Assembly (NCBI GenBank): GCA_963579025.1
Contig: CAUZFZ010000057.1
Span: 1-52,021 of the forward strand
Length of the DNA: 52,021 nt
Direction of reading: 5' to 3'
Source: CAUZFZ01 sp963579025
GTDB lineage: Bacteria; Planctomycetota; Planctomycetia; Planctomycetales; Planctomycetaceae
Below, piece after piece: positions 26,219-35,374 of this stretch. Each line of letters starts with the position of its first letter. Positions within the stretch are counted from its first letter, which is position 1. Both the position numbers and the translations under genes were made by a program. A model generated the notes under the pieces. That model saw nothing but the letters and a program-made list of their open reading frames with translations. It searched no databases and was not told the origin of the DNA.

Positions 26219-26464
26219 AACGCTCGTCTCGGCCGTCATCGAGCGAGGCGACGTTAGCTTGTCGCATGCCTGAAAACCGACCCTGGACACCTATTCGCGA
26301 AGTCAGACGGACACGCCTCAAGGCGTCTTTTCCGGCGTGAGTGCTTCAAGCAGTTCGACGCCACTCAGGATCGTCCCAATGGCCAGGCTTTGACGACGCC
26401 GAGAGGCGGAGCCAGTCCGTGACCGGTAGAATCCGGATTCGCTCGAACCTCAGGAGAACCCACG

Positions 26465-28216
26465 ATGAAGCGGATTCCGGGACTGGTGTTGATTGCTGTC
26501 GCATTAGCTGCCGGATACTCGCCGGCTCAGGAGCATCGGTCGCATCCTCCACTGCGTCCGTTACATCAGCCGTCAGACCGGCCACTGGCTGAAGGTCCTG
26601 CGTTCCACGTGGATGCTGTCGAAGGGGACGATCAGAACGATGGGTCCGCGAAGTCTGCCTGGAAAACGATTCAACACGCGCTGACTCAAATTACGGCTGG
26701 CTCGACTCTGTATCTACATAGAGGCACTTACTACGAGCGCGTCTACTGCAGCGTCGCCGGGGCGGAGGAAAAGCCGATCACGATTCGGTCCTGGCCAGGG
26801 GAGTTGGCTGTCATCGACGGAGCATTTCGTGAGTTCTTCGAAACACCAACCACCGCCTGGGAGCCGTACGAACAAGGCTCAAAGGGTGAATTTCGCTCGG
26901 CTCGTGCCTACCGGAATCTGCGCAACATCCACGGACGATTCGGTGACTCGATGGTGGGTCTTCAGGTTTACTACCACATCGAAGACCTGCGTGGTGAGCG
27001 ATATGTCGGCCCAGGCATCTGGTACAACCGCGTGACTGGCCACTTCCATGTACGTCTGGCCCACTACGAGGCATCGGACCTGGTTCGGGCCAGAACGCCG
27101 CTGACGCTCAAATATCTGCCGCACCGGCTGCACCATCTGGAGAGCTACAAGGGTGAGTCCGATCCGCGACAACTTCCGCTGATTATTGCCCCGTATCATT
27201 CCGTACCGCTGCTGATCGACCGAGCGCAACATGTGCGTTTTCAGGATCTGGTAATTCGAGGCGGCGGCTACGACGCTGTCGATATTCGTCACGGCGAGCA
27301 TCTCGAATTCGATAACGTCACGATCTATGCCGGAGCCTACGGCCTGAAGGCGCGAAACACCGGGCCGATGAAAATGCACGACTCGGCCATCTATGGAAGC
27401 GTGCCACCGTGGAGCACCCGCGGAGAAACGTCATTGCGGGAACGTCCGTGGGAATCGAAAGGCCGAAACCTCACACGGCTCAATACGCACGCGCTGATCA
27501 TCCCGGCCGCTGGGGACGAGTATTCGGTCTACTATTTTCCGTACAACCACCTGTGGGAGATTTCCCACTGCGAGTTCGCCGATGCTCACGATGGTGTCTA
27601 CATGGGTGACATCGACGGCCTGAAATTTCATCACAACTATGTTCACAATTTCCAGGACGACGGTGTTTACCTTTCCAGCTTTCGGAAGCTGTACTACCCG
27701 CAGCATGGGCCACGACTCTTTTATCAGAACGTCATCAGCGGCTGCATCATGTCGTTTGCATTCGGCGGTGATGCCCGGTTGAGCAGTGACGTACACGTGT
27801 GTCGCAACATTCTGGACGCGGCCGCAGTGGTCTCTGACCACGGCGGCCCTCCGTGGGAATCCATGCGGTGGTACCACAACACGATCCTGGCGAACCCGCG
27901 TTTCATTCTGTCGTCGCGGACGGGTGGCCGACCGTGGCAGGTCTTCAACAACCTGTTGCTGATGGGAAAGGTGACCGCTGGCAAGCCGCAGGAAGGAGCC
28001 GAATGGGGCGGCAATGTCGCGAACGAACCTGCCTTCGCCCAGCCAGGCGATTTCCGTCTGCCCGCCGGCAACGCCGCGATTGATGGCGGAGTCACTCTGC
28101 CACCGGACTGGTTCGATCCACTGCGTGAACAGGAACAGGGCAAGCCAGATGCCGGAGCCTTTCCGTCGGGAAGCGGACGCCTGAAGGTCGGCCGTCACGG
28201 TCGCCTGGAGTTCTGA
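26465..28216 (+). CDS. Secreted right-handed beta-helix protein (paralogue 1)
   Basis: 583 residues with a signal peptide (about 1-21, AGYSPAQ-EH). The mature N-terminus reads SHPPLRPLHQPSDRPLAEGPAFHVDAVEGDDQNDGS, then repeated helix rungs: STLYLHRGTYYERV, PITIRSWPGELAVIDG, VRFQDLVIRGGGYDAVDIRHG, LEFDNVTIYAG, FHHNYVHNFQDDGVYLSS and YHNTILANPRF. It ends with a short LKVGRHGRLEF tail. The motif set matches parallel beta-helix lyases and hydrolases, but no catalytic residues can be assigned. It shares its N-terminal 150 residues and general layout with the protein at 30925-33873. AGGAG lies eight bases upstream of the ATG. The gap to the next gene is 33 bases. Confidence 0.9.
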   Translation: MKRIPGLVLIAVALAAGYSPAQEHRSHPPLRPLHQPSDRPLAEGPAFHVDAVEGDDQNDGSAKSAWKTIQHALTQITAGSTLYLHRGTYYERVYCSVAGAEEKPITIRSWPGELAVIDGAFREFFETPTTAWEPYEQGSKGEFRSARAYRNLRNIHGRFGDSMVGLQVYYHIEDLRGERYVGPGIWYNRVTGHFHVRLAHYEASDLVRARTPLTLKYLPHRLHHLESYKGESDPRQLPLIIAPYHSVPLLIDRAQHVRFQDLVIRGGGYDAVDIRHGEHLEFDNVTIYAGAYGLKARNTGPMKMHDSAIYGSVPPWSTRGETSLRERPWESKGRNLTRLNTHALIIPAAGDEYSVYYFPYNHLWEISHCEFADAHDGVYMGDIDGLKFHHNYVHNFQDDGVYLSSFRKLYYPQHGPRLFYQNVISGCIMSFAFGGDARLSSDVHVCRNILDAAAVVSDHGGPPWESMRWYHNTILANPRFILSSRTGGRPWQVFNNLLLMGKVTAGKPQEGAEWGGNVANEPAFAQPGDFRLPAGNAAIDGGVTLPPDWFDPLREQEQGKPDAGAFPSGSGRLKVGRHGRLEF

Positions 28217-28249
28217 ATCACGGGCATGCGACAAAGAATGGAGCGTTCC

Positions 28250-30862
28250 ATGAATCGACGACTCGTGCTGGCCGCGACGGTGTTGTGTCTCTGCATTCAG
28301 AGCCAGGCGAAGCCGGCCGACACTGTTGCCATTGTGAGCAACGGCCGGATTTCACCACCGGTGAAGCATGCCCTGTCACGGCTAAAGGCAGCGTTGACAA
28401 AGCGTGGCCAGACACCCCGCGACCAGCAGGCAATTCCGAAAGACGGAGACACAGTCATCGTCATCGGGACTCCGACAGATGATCTGCTGACCAGCACACT
28501 CGCGGCCCACGATCTTTCTTTGCCAGAAGCCGATGAGTCGCTGCTGATTGCGACGGTGCCAGATCACGTGCCGCCGCTGGTGGTAATTGCCGGACAGGAC
28601 GACCGTGGTCTCGCCTATGCACTCTACGAAGTCGCACAGGCGATTGAGGCGGCACCGCAGAACGTGCAGCTCATCAGAGTGGTGCTTAATACGACCGAAT
28701 CCCCTTTTCTGCGCACACGCAGTCTGCAGATGCAGATCTTCAACGAGGATCTGGAACGGAAGTGGTACTTCGACGATGACTACTGGCGTGGATACTTCAG
28801 CATGCTGGCCGCCTGTCGGTACAACAATTTCACGCTGACGTTCGGGCATCAGACGAATTACATGAATCCCGTGTATGCCTGGTTAGTCCACGTCGCTCAG
28901 TACCCGAATGTGCGAGTAAAGGGCGTGACAAACGAAGACCGGCGGCGCAACCTGCGAATGCTGGAACGCATCTCCCGGCTCGCCTCGGAGTATGGCTTGG
29001 ACTTCACACTCGGTGTGTGGACGCAGCAGCCAGTCGAAAAGTATGGCCCGTCCGATGTCGAGAACTTTCCGAAAGGAACTCGTGCGGGTGATTATTGTGC
29101 TCAGGCGCTGGCACAGGTGCTGACGGCGTGTCCGAAGATCGACGCCGTGCAATTTCGGATGAACGCCGAAGCCGGCATCGCGGAAGATGAGCAGAACGAA
29201 TACTTCCGACAACAGTTCCGCGGCGTGTTGATGTGCACTCGCCCGGTGAGAATGGACCTGCGATTCAAGGGGCTGCGACCTCAGACGATTGCCGACGCCG
29301 TCGCGACCGGACGGGACGTCACAGTGTCCACCAAGTTCTGGTGTGAGCACATGGGGCTACCATTTCACCCGACGACCGAAGACGACCGCTATCGCGAAAG
29401 CCGTTACGGCTATGGAGCAATGCTCTACAAGCCGCGCGACTACCGAGTCGTGTATCGCATGTGGACGGTCGGGTCACAGCGATTGCTGTTATGGGGCGAT
29501 CCGGAGTATGCGGCCAGATTCGCCCGCAGTTGCACACTCGGTGGTGGCGAAGGGTTCGAGGTCTTTGCACCATTGTCCAACAAGGGATTCGGAAACGAGC
29601 CCGGTGAGTGGAACATCCTGGCGGATCACCGGCTTCTCCATTTCCAACACGAGTACGAACGCTACTGGTTCTTCTATCAGGTGTTTGGTCGCGCGGGGTA
29701 CAACCCCGAAACCTCAAAAGGGACATGGAGTCGTGGATTCCGGACGCGATTTGGTTCTGACGCCGTTCACATCGAGTTAGCATATCGCGTTGCCAGTCGG
29801 ATTATCCCGTTGCTGACGGCCACCAAACTGTTCGCCGCGAGCGAGTGGCGTTTCTGGCCGGAGATGTCGACGGGTGGCCTGCTCGACGCGTACCGTCACA
29901 TTCAGCCCAGCGACTACGGACAGTTCTACGCGATTGAGCGATGGAAGCCAGTGCCCGGCTGGCTCGCCGAACCCTGGGAATCTAAGCACAGCTCCTTTGT
30001 CGAAGATGCACTGGCCGATCGTGTGCAGGGCAAGTGGACTCCGATTCAAGTTGCTGCCCGATTGTCCCATCTAGCCGAACTCACGGAGTCCATGCTGATT
30101 CAGACGGAATCCAAACCCGGTGATCCACCGAAGTCGCCCGAGTTCCTCATGACGGAGAAAGATCTTCGGATCGTCGCCCAACTGGCTCGCTATCACGCCG
30201 AGAAAACGCTGGCCGCGACTCAGGTTTCGTTCTATCACCGGACGCACGAAACCGGACGCCTGAAGAGAGCACTTGAGCACATTCAGAAGGCGGCGAGAGC
30301 GTGGCAAACGATCGTCAATCTAACCGACGGCGCGTATTCCAATGATCTTGTCTTCGGCTACTCGGAACAGCGAGCGCCGTCGATTGACGGCGTGATCCGG
30401 GCACACCACGGCCACTGGAAGGACCGGCTGCCGGAGATTCGTCGCGACGTCGCCGATGTCGAAAAACTCCTCGAGGCTGCCGGTGGTGCAGAGAAGTCAG
30501 ACGCCATCAAACTCCTGCCTGGAGAGAAACTTCCCAGAGAACCGGTCGGCATCGTGCACGAACGTCCGTCCCAGGCGGTGGCCGGTCAAGCGTTGAAGAT
30601 TGCCGCGGTGGTGTTCAGCAATGTCCCGGTTCGAGAAGTCATTCTGCATCATCGACGCATGGACCAAACTGTGGACTGGAAGCAAGTCCCGATGAAGTCG
30701 AGCGATGGTGAAAACTACATGGCGGCGATTCCCGGCACGGAACTGACTACGCAATACGACCACATGTATTACATCGAGGCCCGCGTCTCGGGCGGCGGAG
30801 CACTCTGGCCGGATTGGCTGAGAGAAGCCCCGTATGTTGTTCTGAAGACAGTCCGCCCGTGA
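28250..30862 (+). CDS. Large secreted glycoside-hydrolase-like protein (GH67/GH20-type N-terminus)
   Basis: 870 residues with a signal peptide (MNRRLVLAATVLCLCIQSQA). Residues about 25-140 resemble the alpha/beta N-terminal domain of alpha-glucuronidases and hexosaminidases: IVSNGRISPPVKHAL, VIVIGTPTDD, PLVVIAGQDDRGLAYALYEVAQAIE. A (beta/alpha)8 region follows, with LRTRSLQMQIFNEDL, YFSMLAACRYNNFTLTFGH, LDFTLGVWTQQP and IDAVQFRMNAEAG, where the E of NAEAG is a possible catalytic acid (inference). The C-terminus has a helical part and a beta-sandwich (VPVREVILHHRRMD). The substrate is probably a uronic-acid or amino-sugar polymer, consistent with the sulfatases nearby. The ATG at 28250 has GGAG six bases upstream. 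Confidence 0.85.
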   Translation: MNRRLVLAATVLCLCIQSQAKPADTVAIVSNGRISPPVKHALSRLKAALTKRGQTPRDQQAIPKDGDTVIVIGTPTDDLLTSTLAAHDLSLPEADESLLIATVPDHVPPLVVIAGQDDRGLAYALYEVAQAIEAAPQNVQLIRVVLNTTESPFLRTRSLQMQIFNEDLERKWYFDDDYWRGYFSMLAACRYNNFTLTFGHQTNYMNPVYAWLVHVAQYPNVRVKGVTNEDRRRNLRMLERISRLASEYGLDFTLGVWTQQPVEKYGPSDVENFPKGTRAGDYCAQALAQVLTACPKIDAVQFRMNAEAGIAEDEQNEYFRQQFRGVLMCTRPVRMDLRFKGLRPQTIADAVATGRDVTVSTKFWCEHMGLPFHPTTEDDRYRESRYGYGAMLYKPRDYRVVYRMWTVGSQRLLLWGDPEYAARFARSCTLGGGEGFEVFAPLSNKGFGNEPGEWNILADHRLLHFQHEYERYWFFYQVFGRAGYNPETSKGTWSRGFRTRFGSDAVHIELAYRVASRIIPLLTATKLFAASEWRFWPEMSTGGLLDAYRHIQPSDYGQFYAIERWKPVPGWLAEPWESKHSSFVEDALADRVQGKWTPIQVAARLSHLAELTESMLIQTESKPGDPPKSPEFLMTEKDLRIVAQLARYHAEKTLAATQVSFYHRTHETGRLKRALEHIQKAARAWQTIVNLTDGAYSNDLVFGYSEQRAPSIDGVIRAHHGHWKDRLPEIRRDVADVEKLLEAAGGAEKSDAIKLLPGEKLPREPVGIVHERPSQAVAGQALKIAAVVFSNVPVREVILHHRRMDQTVDWKQVPMKSSDGENYMAAIPGTELTTQYDHMYYIEARVSGGGALWPDWLREAPYVVLKTVRP

Positions 30863-30924
30863 CCACGCGGCATATCGACCGCTTCCAGTAAATCACGTGA
30901 TGCTCCGAATCTATGAGGCCACAC

Positions 30925-33873
30925 ATGACTGACCGAACCATGGGCTGCCGCACGGCGACGGTTCTGATTCTGCTGATCGCCTCACACGTTTCCGCAGAGG
31001 TGCAATCGCATCCGCCGATGCGGCCCTTGCCGGTTGTCTCTCAACGGCCAATGAGTAACGGGCCTGCTCATTTTGTTGATGCCGTTCGCGGCGACGATCA
31101 GCAGATCGGCAGCCGGACGCGGCCGTGGAAGACATTGCAGCACGCGGTGTCTCAACTGTCGCTGGGAGAAACGCTGTATTTGCGCGGCGGGACGTTCTAC
31201 GAACATGTGAACGTGACGATTCGCGGGACTTGGCGTCAGCCTGTGACGATTCGCAGCTATCCGGGCGAACTGGCTGTCATCGACGGGGGATTACGAGAAT
31301 TCTTCGATTCACCGGCTGACTCATGGGAACCGGTGGCTGACGGTGCAGCGGGAGAATTCCGGTCAACAAGGGCTTATCCCGAACTTGGAGGTCGCGCAGG
31401 CTCGACGAATGTGCTGGGCAATTTCGGGGACTCGATGGTCCCACTGCACGGGTATCGCTACCTGACGGACTTGAGAAGCGACAACGAGTATCTGGCAAAG
31501 ATTGATGCCGACAAGTCGGACGCTGGAAACGGGGTCTATTGCGGTCCAGGAGTTTTCTATGACGTCGAATCCGCGCGGATTCATGTTCGGCTGGCTCATA
31601 CGAAACAGACAGCCCTAGGCGAAAATAATTACCGCGGTGAGACCGATCCCCGCAAATTGCCGCTGGTGATTGCAGGTTCCGCGGCGGGGTCCGCACTTTC
31701 GATTCTCGACTCGACGTTCCTGCGGATCCAGGACATCGTCGTTCGCGGCGCACGAGCGGCCACAGTGTCGGTCTCCGATTCCGCCAACGTCGATTTCAAC
31801 GGCGTGACCATGTACGGCGGAGCGTCGCCAATCAGCGTCCGCGATACGGCCGGGCTACGCTTGTGGAATAGTGCCTGTCGAGGCATTGCAGCGCCGTGGA
31901 CGTTTCGTGGCAGCCTGAAGTATCGGGCGATCGAAGCGCGGCTGTTCTCAGCGAGCGGCTGGGCGCCGACCGGACGTGACAACCGCGACTTCGAGCTGGC
32001 GTACAGCGAATTCACGGATTGCGTCGATGGCGTGTTTATTGGCAACGTCCGCAACGTAAAGTTTCACCACAACCTGCTGGACAACGTCAGTGATGACGGC
32101 ATCTTTCTGACCGCCACGACGGCTTACGACGGAACGACGCCGGGCGGCAATATCCACATTTACCAGAATCTCCTGAGACGTTGCCTGACGACGCTGGCTT
32201 TTGGCGTCGGTCACGGTCGTCAGAAGATGACACCCACGGGTCGGCAGGCGGGGGCAGGCGTTTTTATCTACCGCAACATCTTCGACCTCCGTGAACCAGT
32301 GCATTATTCGCAGCCGGCTGAAGGCGAGACGGCTGTCACTTCGGCCGGACGCGTCTCGGGCGATCACGGAGGGCCGTTATGGGAACCCATGACAATTTAC
32401 CACAACACCATTCTTGTGCGAGAACCGCCGTTTCGGAATTACTACGCGGCAGGACTGGGAAGTCATCTGGCCGGCGGATCGATGCGGCGGGTCTTTAACA
32501 ATGTGATCGTTCAGTCGCAGGGCAAGCCGGGAAATGTTCTGCCACCAGTTGTGCCATTTCCAACCAAAGCAGAACTTGCGGCGCTGGCGCAGGCCGGTAA
32601 GAAGACAGTTGATCCTCTGGGCGACCTGCTCGACGGAGACGTTGGAACGAAACCAAAGTCGAACCTGCCGAAGTTTGATCCGAAGGCGGGCGATCCGGCA
32701 GCGCTGAAGAAACTGCAGGCGGAACTGGATCGTCGCAACCAGCCCACAGCGCCATTGGCCGTCGATTTTCAGGCGGACGGAAATCTCCACTGGAGCTATG
32801 ACACCCAGGCAACCGCCGAAACGCTTTTCGGACGCTTTCGTGGATCGCCCGGGTTTGAAACCAGCAAGCGACTCTACCGGCCCGGCTGGACGGTCAATGA
32901 CGTCGTGAGCGATCCGGCGTTCGCGGCTTTCAACCCCTCCGCGGAATCAACCGTCGACGTTCGGCTGACTGCAGGCAGTCCCGCGCGGGATGCCGGTGTG
33001 ACGTTGGCCACGGACTGGCCCGATCCATTGGGCCGTGTCGATTCCGGACGACCGGACATCGGAGCCGTTCCCATTGGCGCAGACGTTTCCACAGTGGGAA
33101 TCAACGGCCGGCTCGACATCTTCGGCCGCCCGGTGGGCGATCAACAGGCAGAACTCATGTCCGTAACTGCTGAGTTTCCCGATCTGGACGGTTCGATCTT
33201 TCCAGAAGTACGGGCGGACACGAAGCCGGTCGTCATCGTTCAGGGGTACCCTGCCTTCGACGCGCCGTTACTTCAGTTCATCCTGCATCAGCGCGGTCTG
33301 CCGTTTGAGTCGCTAAAGAAGACGTGGCTGAAACCGAATGAGTACTCGCGTTACAGCACGGTGATTCTTACTGGGGACCTGGTCCGGGCGCAGATCGAAC
33401 CGAACCGCTATACGCCCGAGGACCTGAAGCATGTGCGAGAATTCCTGGAGTCCGGTGGCACGCTGTGGCTGATGCGGGGAAACCAGGGGGTGTTCCGCGA
33501 GCCAGATGGTCAACACTTCCTTGCGGAGATCACCGGCAGCAGTCTGCGGCGGAAGGAGGGATTCCGAATTCTGAATCCGAAACACCGCTGGCTGTCGCAT
33601 CTCGACAATCCGCAGGCGGCGACGTGGGTTTCCGCAGGGCACGCCCAGGCCATCCGTGCTTCGAAAGGCGAACTGCTCATCGGCAACGAAGCCGGCCTGA
33701 CGACTCTTTATCGTGTACCTGTTGGCAAAGGGCAGTTGATCTACATCGGCTGGGACGTTTCCGCGTCCCTCCCGCACGGGCGGCAGCCCTCGACCGTTGC
33801 TCAGGAAACCAGGTACGAAGAGCAGATACGCCTGCTGCAGAACATCGTCGAAGATCTGTCACGACAGCCATGA
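30925..33873 (+). CDS. Secreted beta-helix protein with C-terminal glutamine-amidotransferase-like domain (paralogue 2)
   Basis: 982 residues with a signal peptide. The mature N-terminus SHPPMRPLPVVSQRPMSNGPAHFVDAVRGDD and the blocks RSYPGELAVIDGGLREFFDSP, FGDSMVPLHGYRYL, YSEFTDCVDGVFIGNVRNVKFHHNLLDNVSDDGIFL and IYHNTILVRE are clearly shared with the protein at 26465. A lysine/proline/aspartate-rich insert lies near residues 560-620. The last 220 residues (from about 765) add a different domain, VVIVQGYPAFDAPLLQFILHQRGLPF, ESGGTLWLMRGNQGVF and KGQLIYIGWDVS, which reads as a class I glutamine-amidotransferase-like (ThuA/DUF4350-type) fold without an obvious catalytic cysteine. GAGG lies seven bases before ATG 30925. 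Confidence 0.88.
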   Translation: MTDRTMGCRTATVLILLIASHVSAEVQSHPPMRPLPVVSQRPMSNGPAHFVDAVRGDDQQIGSRTRPWKTLQHAVSQLSLGETLYLRGGTFYEHVNVTIRGTWRQPVTIRSYPGELAVIDGGLREFFDSPADSWEPVADGAAGEFRSTRAYPELGGRAGSTNVLGNFGDSMVPLHGYRYLTDLRSDNEYLAKIDADKSDAGNGVYCGPGVFYDVESARIHVRLAHTKQTALGENNYRGETDPRKLPLVIAGSAAGSALSILDSTFLRIQDIVVRGARAATVSVSDSANVDFNGVTMYGGASPISVRDTAGLRLWNSACRGIAAPWTFRGSLKYRAIEARLFSASGWAPTGRDNRDFELAYSEFTDCVDGVFIGNVRNVKFHHNLLDNVSDDGIFLTATTAYDGTTPGGNIHIYQNLLRRCLTTLAFGVGHGRQKMTPTGRQAGAGVFIYRNIFDLREPVHYSQPAEGETAVTSAGRVSGDHGGPLWEPMTIYHNTILVREPPFRNYYAAGLGSHLAGGSMRRVFNNVIVQSQGKPGNVLPPVVPFPTKAELAALAQAGKKTVDPLGDLLDGDVGTKPKSNLPKFDPKAGDPAALKKLQAELDRRNQPTAPLAVDFQADGNLHWSYDTQATAETLFGRFRGSPGFETSKRLYRPGWTVNDVVSDPAFAAFNPSAESTVDVRLTAGSPARDAGVTLATDWPDPLGRVDSGRPDIGAVPIGADVSTVGINGRLDIFGRPVGDQQAELMSVTAEFPDLDGSIFPEVRADTKPVVIVQGYPAFDAPLLQFILHQRGLPFESLKKTWLKPNEYSRYSTVILTGDLVRAQIEPNRYTPEDLKHVREFLESGGTLWLMRGNQGVFREPDGQHFLAEITGSSLRRKEGFRILNPKHRWLSHLDNPQAATWVSAGHAQAIRASKGELLIGNEAGLTTLYRVPVGKGQLIYIGWDVSASLPHGRQPSTVAQETRYEEQIRLLQNIVEDLSRQP

Positions 33874-33893
33874 TCAGTCGACAGCGCCACTTC

Positions 33894-34047
33894 TGGAGTG
33901 CGACGATGCATCGTCGCTTTCAAATTCTCTATTGGCGGCGTAGCCGCTTTTTCTCTCTGGCTGGTGAGTACGGGATCGCCGACACATCGCTGAAAGCGCG
34001 TGCGCCGCTATGAAAATGGGAAAGCGGTGATGCATCACCGCAGTCCA
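33894..34047. repeat. Nested palindromic repeat element B
   Basis: Outer arms 33894-33920 and 34021-34047 form an inverted repeat; an inner, less exact pair lies at 33934-33953 and 33992-34008. Each outer arm is a palindrome on the GATGCATC core. Left reads GCGAC-GATGCATC-GTCGC and right reads GCGGT-GATGCATC-ACCGC, so two stem pairs differ by compensated changes (A-T to G-C, C-G to T-A). It fills most of the gap between the second beta-helix gene and the next secreted protein. Confidence 0.88.
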
Positions 34048-34078
34048 AAGCGGGGCTGTCCAAGTAGGAACGGAAGTT

Positions 34079-35260
34079 ATGAAGTGGGAATCGAAAGCCG
34101 CGTGGTTCTGTATGACGGTGATGGTCCTGTGCGCGAATGGAGCCGATGCGGAACTGCGTCTGCCAAATGATCCGCGCAATGGAGCATTGGATGCGGTTGA
34201 GATCCTCATCGTGCGTAAGCAGGCTGACGATTGGCGGGTGGTTGAAACGCTGCTGGGGAAGCGGGACGTCGACTCAGTTCTGAAGCTGACCGATCTGAAA
34301 GTCGATCGGAGTGATCGACTTGAACCAGAGCGTCCTGTGACGGCACGTACTCGAGTGCTGGTCCTGCTTGGCCCCGAACGAAACGACGAAGGCGATTTGC
34401 GCGTGTCGTTCCATAGTAGTTGTTTCGCGCGGGTCGAAGATCCGGCGGACATCACGAGCCTCAGACAAACTGCCCGCGATGTCCTGCAACTGCGTAGTGA
34501 CTGGAATCGTGCTCGCGGGCAGAAGCAGCGCGAGCATCGAGTGGTGGCTTTGTGGCCTTTTTTGTGGAATGGCGGCATGGTCATCCCACGTCGCACAGCG
34601 GAAGAATTGAAGAAGCTGACTCCGGTCTCTGGTAACTACATCGTCGATCAGTTTGACGAGCTGAGTCACCGCCAGCGTATGACACTGCTCAGCGACGCGA
34701 ACGAGTACGGCGGACAGAAACTCCACCAGCGTCTGAAGAAGTACTTGAAAACGTTACGAGCTGACTACGACGCCATGCTCGAACAGAGTGGCCCAGACGT
34801 CGCGACTGAGGACTGGAGCAATCTGCCACAATCCGTCCAGAATCTGCGCGGCGAACTGTATTACGGACTCCACGGACTGGCCGCGTTCCGCGATCAGGAC
34901 GATTTGCCGTTCATTCGTGATATGGCATCGTGGGCATTGAAGCGTCGGTTGAAGCAGACCTGTGACGCCGCATTGTCTGGTTTCAAGTTCATGCCGGCGC
35001 GGGCCAATCTGCCTTTGATTGCGGGCATCTGGTCGGAATTCAGCGAGCGTCCCTACGAGGGCAACGACATCAATGCCTTCGACGTGACTCGCTCGCTTCG
35101 AGTGCACAAGTTCTCAGACACCGTTCCGATTTTGGCCAAACTGATCCGCCACAAAGACGCTGGAACCGAAGCCCACGCATTCCTCACCGAAATCGTCGGA
35201 CGTGACCTCGGAGCCGATCCGCAGGCCTGGATATCCTGGCACGCAGCCCAGAACCGCTGA
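34079..35260 (+). CDS. Secreted protein of unknown function, helical-repeat C-terminal half
   Basis: 393 residues with a signal peptide (MKWESKAAWFCMTVMVLCANGADA). The first part (25-140) is a beta-rich region with VEILIVRKQADDWRVVETLLG and RTRVLVLLGPE. From about residue 245 the sequence has helical repeats resembling HEAT units (LYYGLHGLAAFRDQDDLPFIRDMASWALKRR, SDTVPILAKLIRHKDAGTEAHAFLTEIVGRDLGADPQAWISWHAAQ), a layout common in planctomycete envelope proteins. No enzyme motif is visible. AGGAA is eight bases before the ATG. It is the last gene I place in the secreted cluster, separated from it by repeat element B, so cotranscription is uncertain. Confidence 0.75.
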   Translation: MKWESKAAWFCMTVMVLCANGADAELRLPNDPRNGALDAVEILIVRKQADDWRVVETLLGKRDVDSVLKLTDLKVDRSDRLEPERPVTARTRVLVLLGPERNDEGDLRVSFHSSCFARVEDPADITSLRQTARDVLQLRSDWNRARGQKQREHRVVALWPFLWNGGMVIPRRTAEELKKLTPVSGNYIVDQFDELSHRQRMTLLSDANEYGGQKLHQRLKKYLKTLRADYDAMLEQSGPDVATEDWSNLPQSVQNLRGELYYGLHGLAAFRDQDDLPFIRDMASWALKRRLKQTCDAALSGFKFMPARANLPLIAGIWSEFSERPYEGNDINAFDVTRSLRVHKFSDTVPILAKLIRHKDAGTEAHAFLTEIVGRDLGADPQAWISWHAAQNR

Positions 35261-35374
35261 CGTCGCCTCGCGTCCGGCGTACGTAGGAAGAGCGATAGGA
35301 GACTTCGGCGGGTTTTCCTACGATCCCGCACGTCATCGGATGGACGATTCTGCGTTTTCTGGAGCGAAGACACG

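Noticed and set aside
27431..28234. 267-codon minus-strand ORF
   Set aside because: Antisense to the first beta-helix gene; no domain, no ribosome site.
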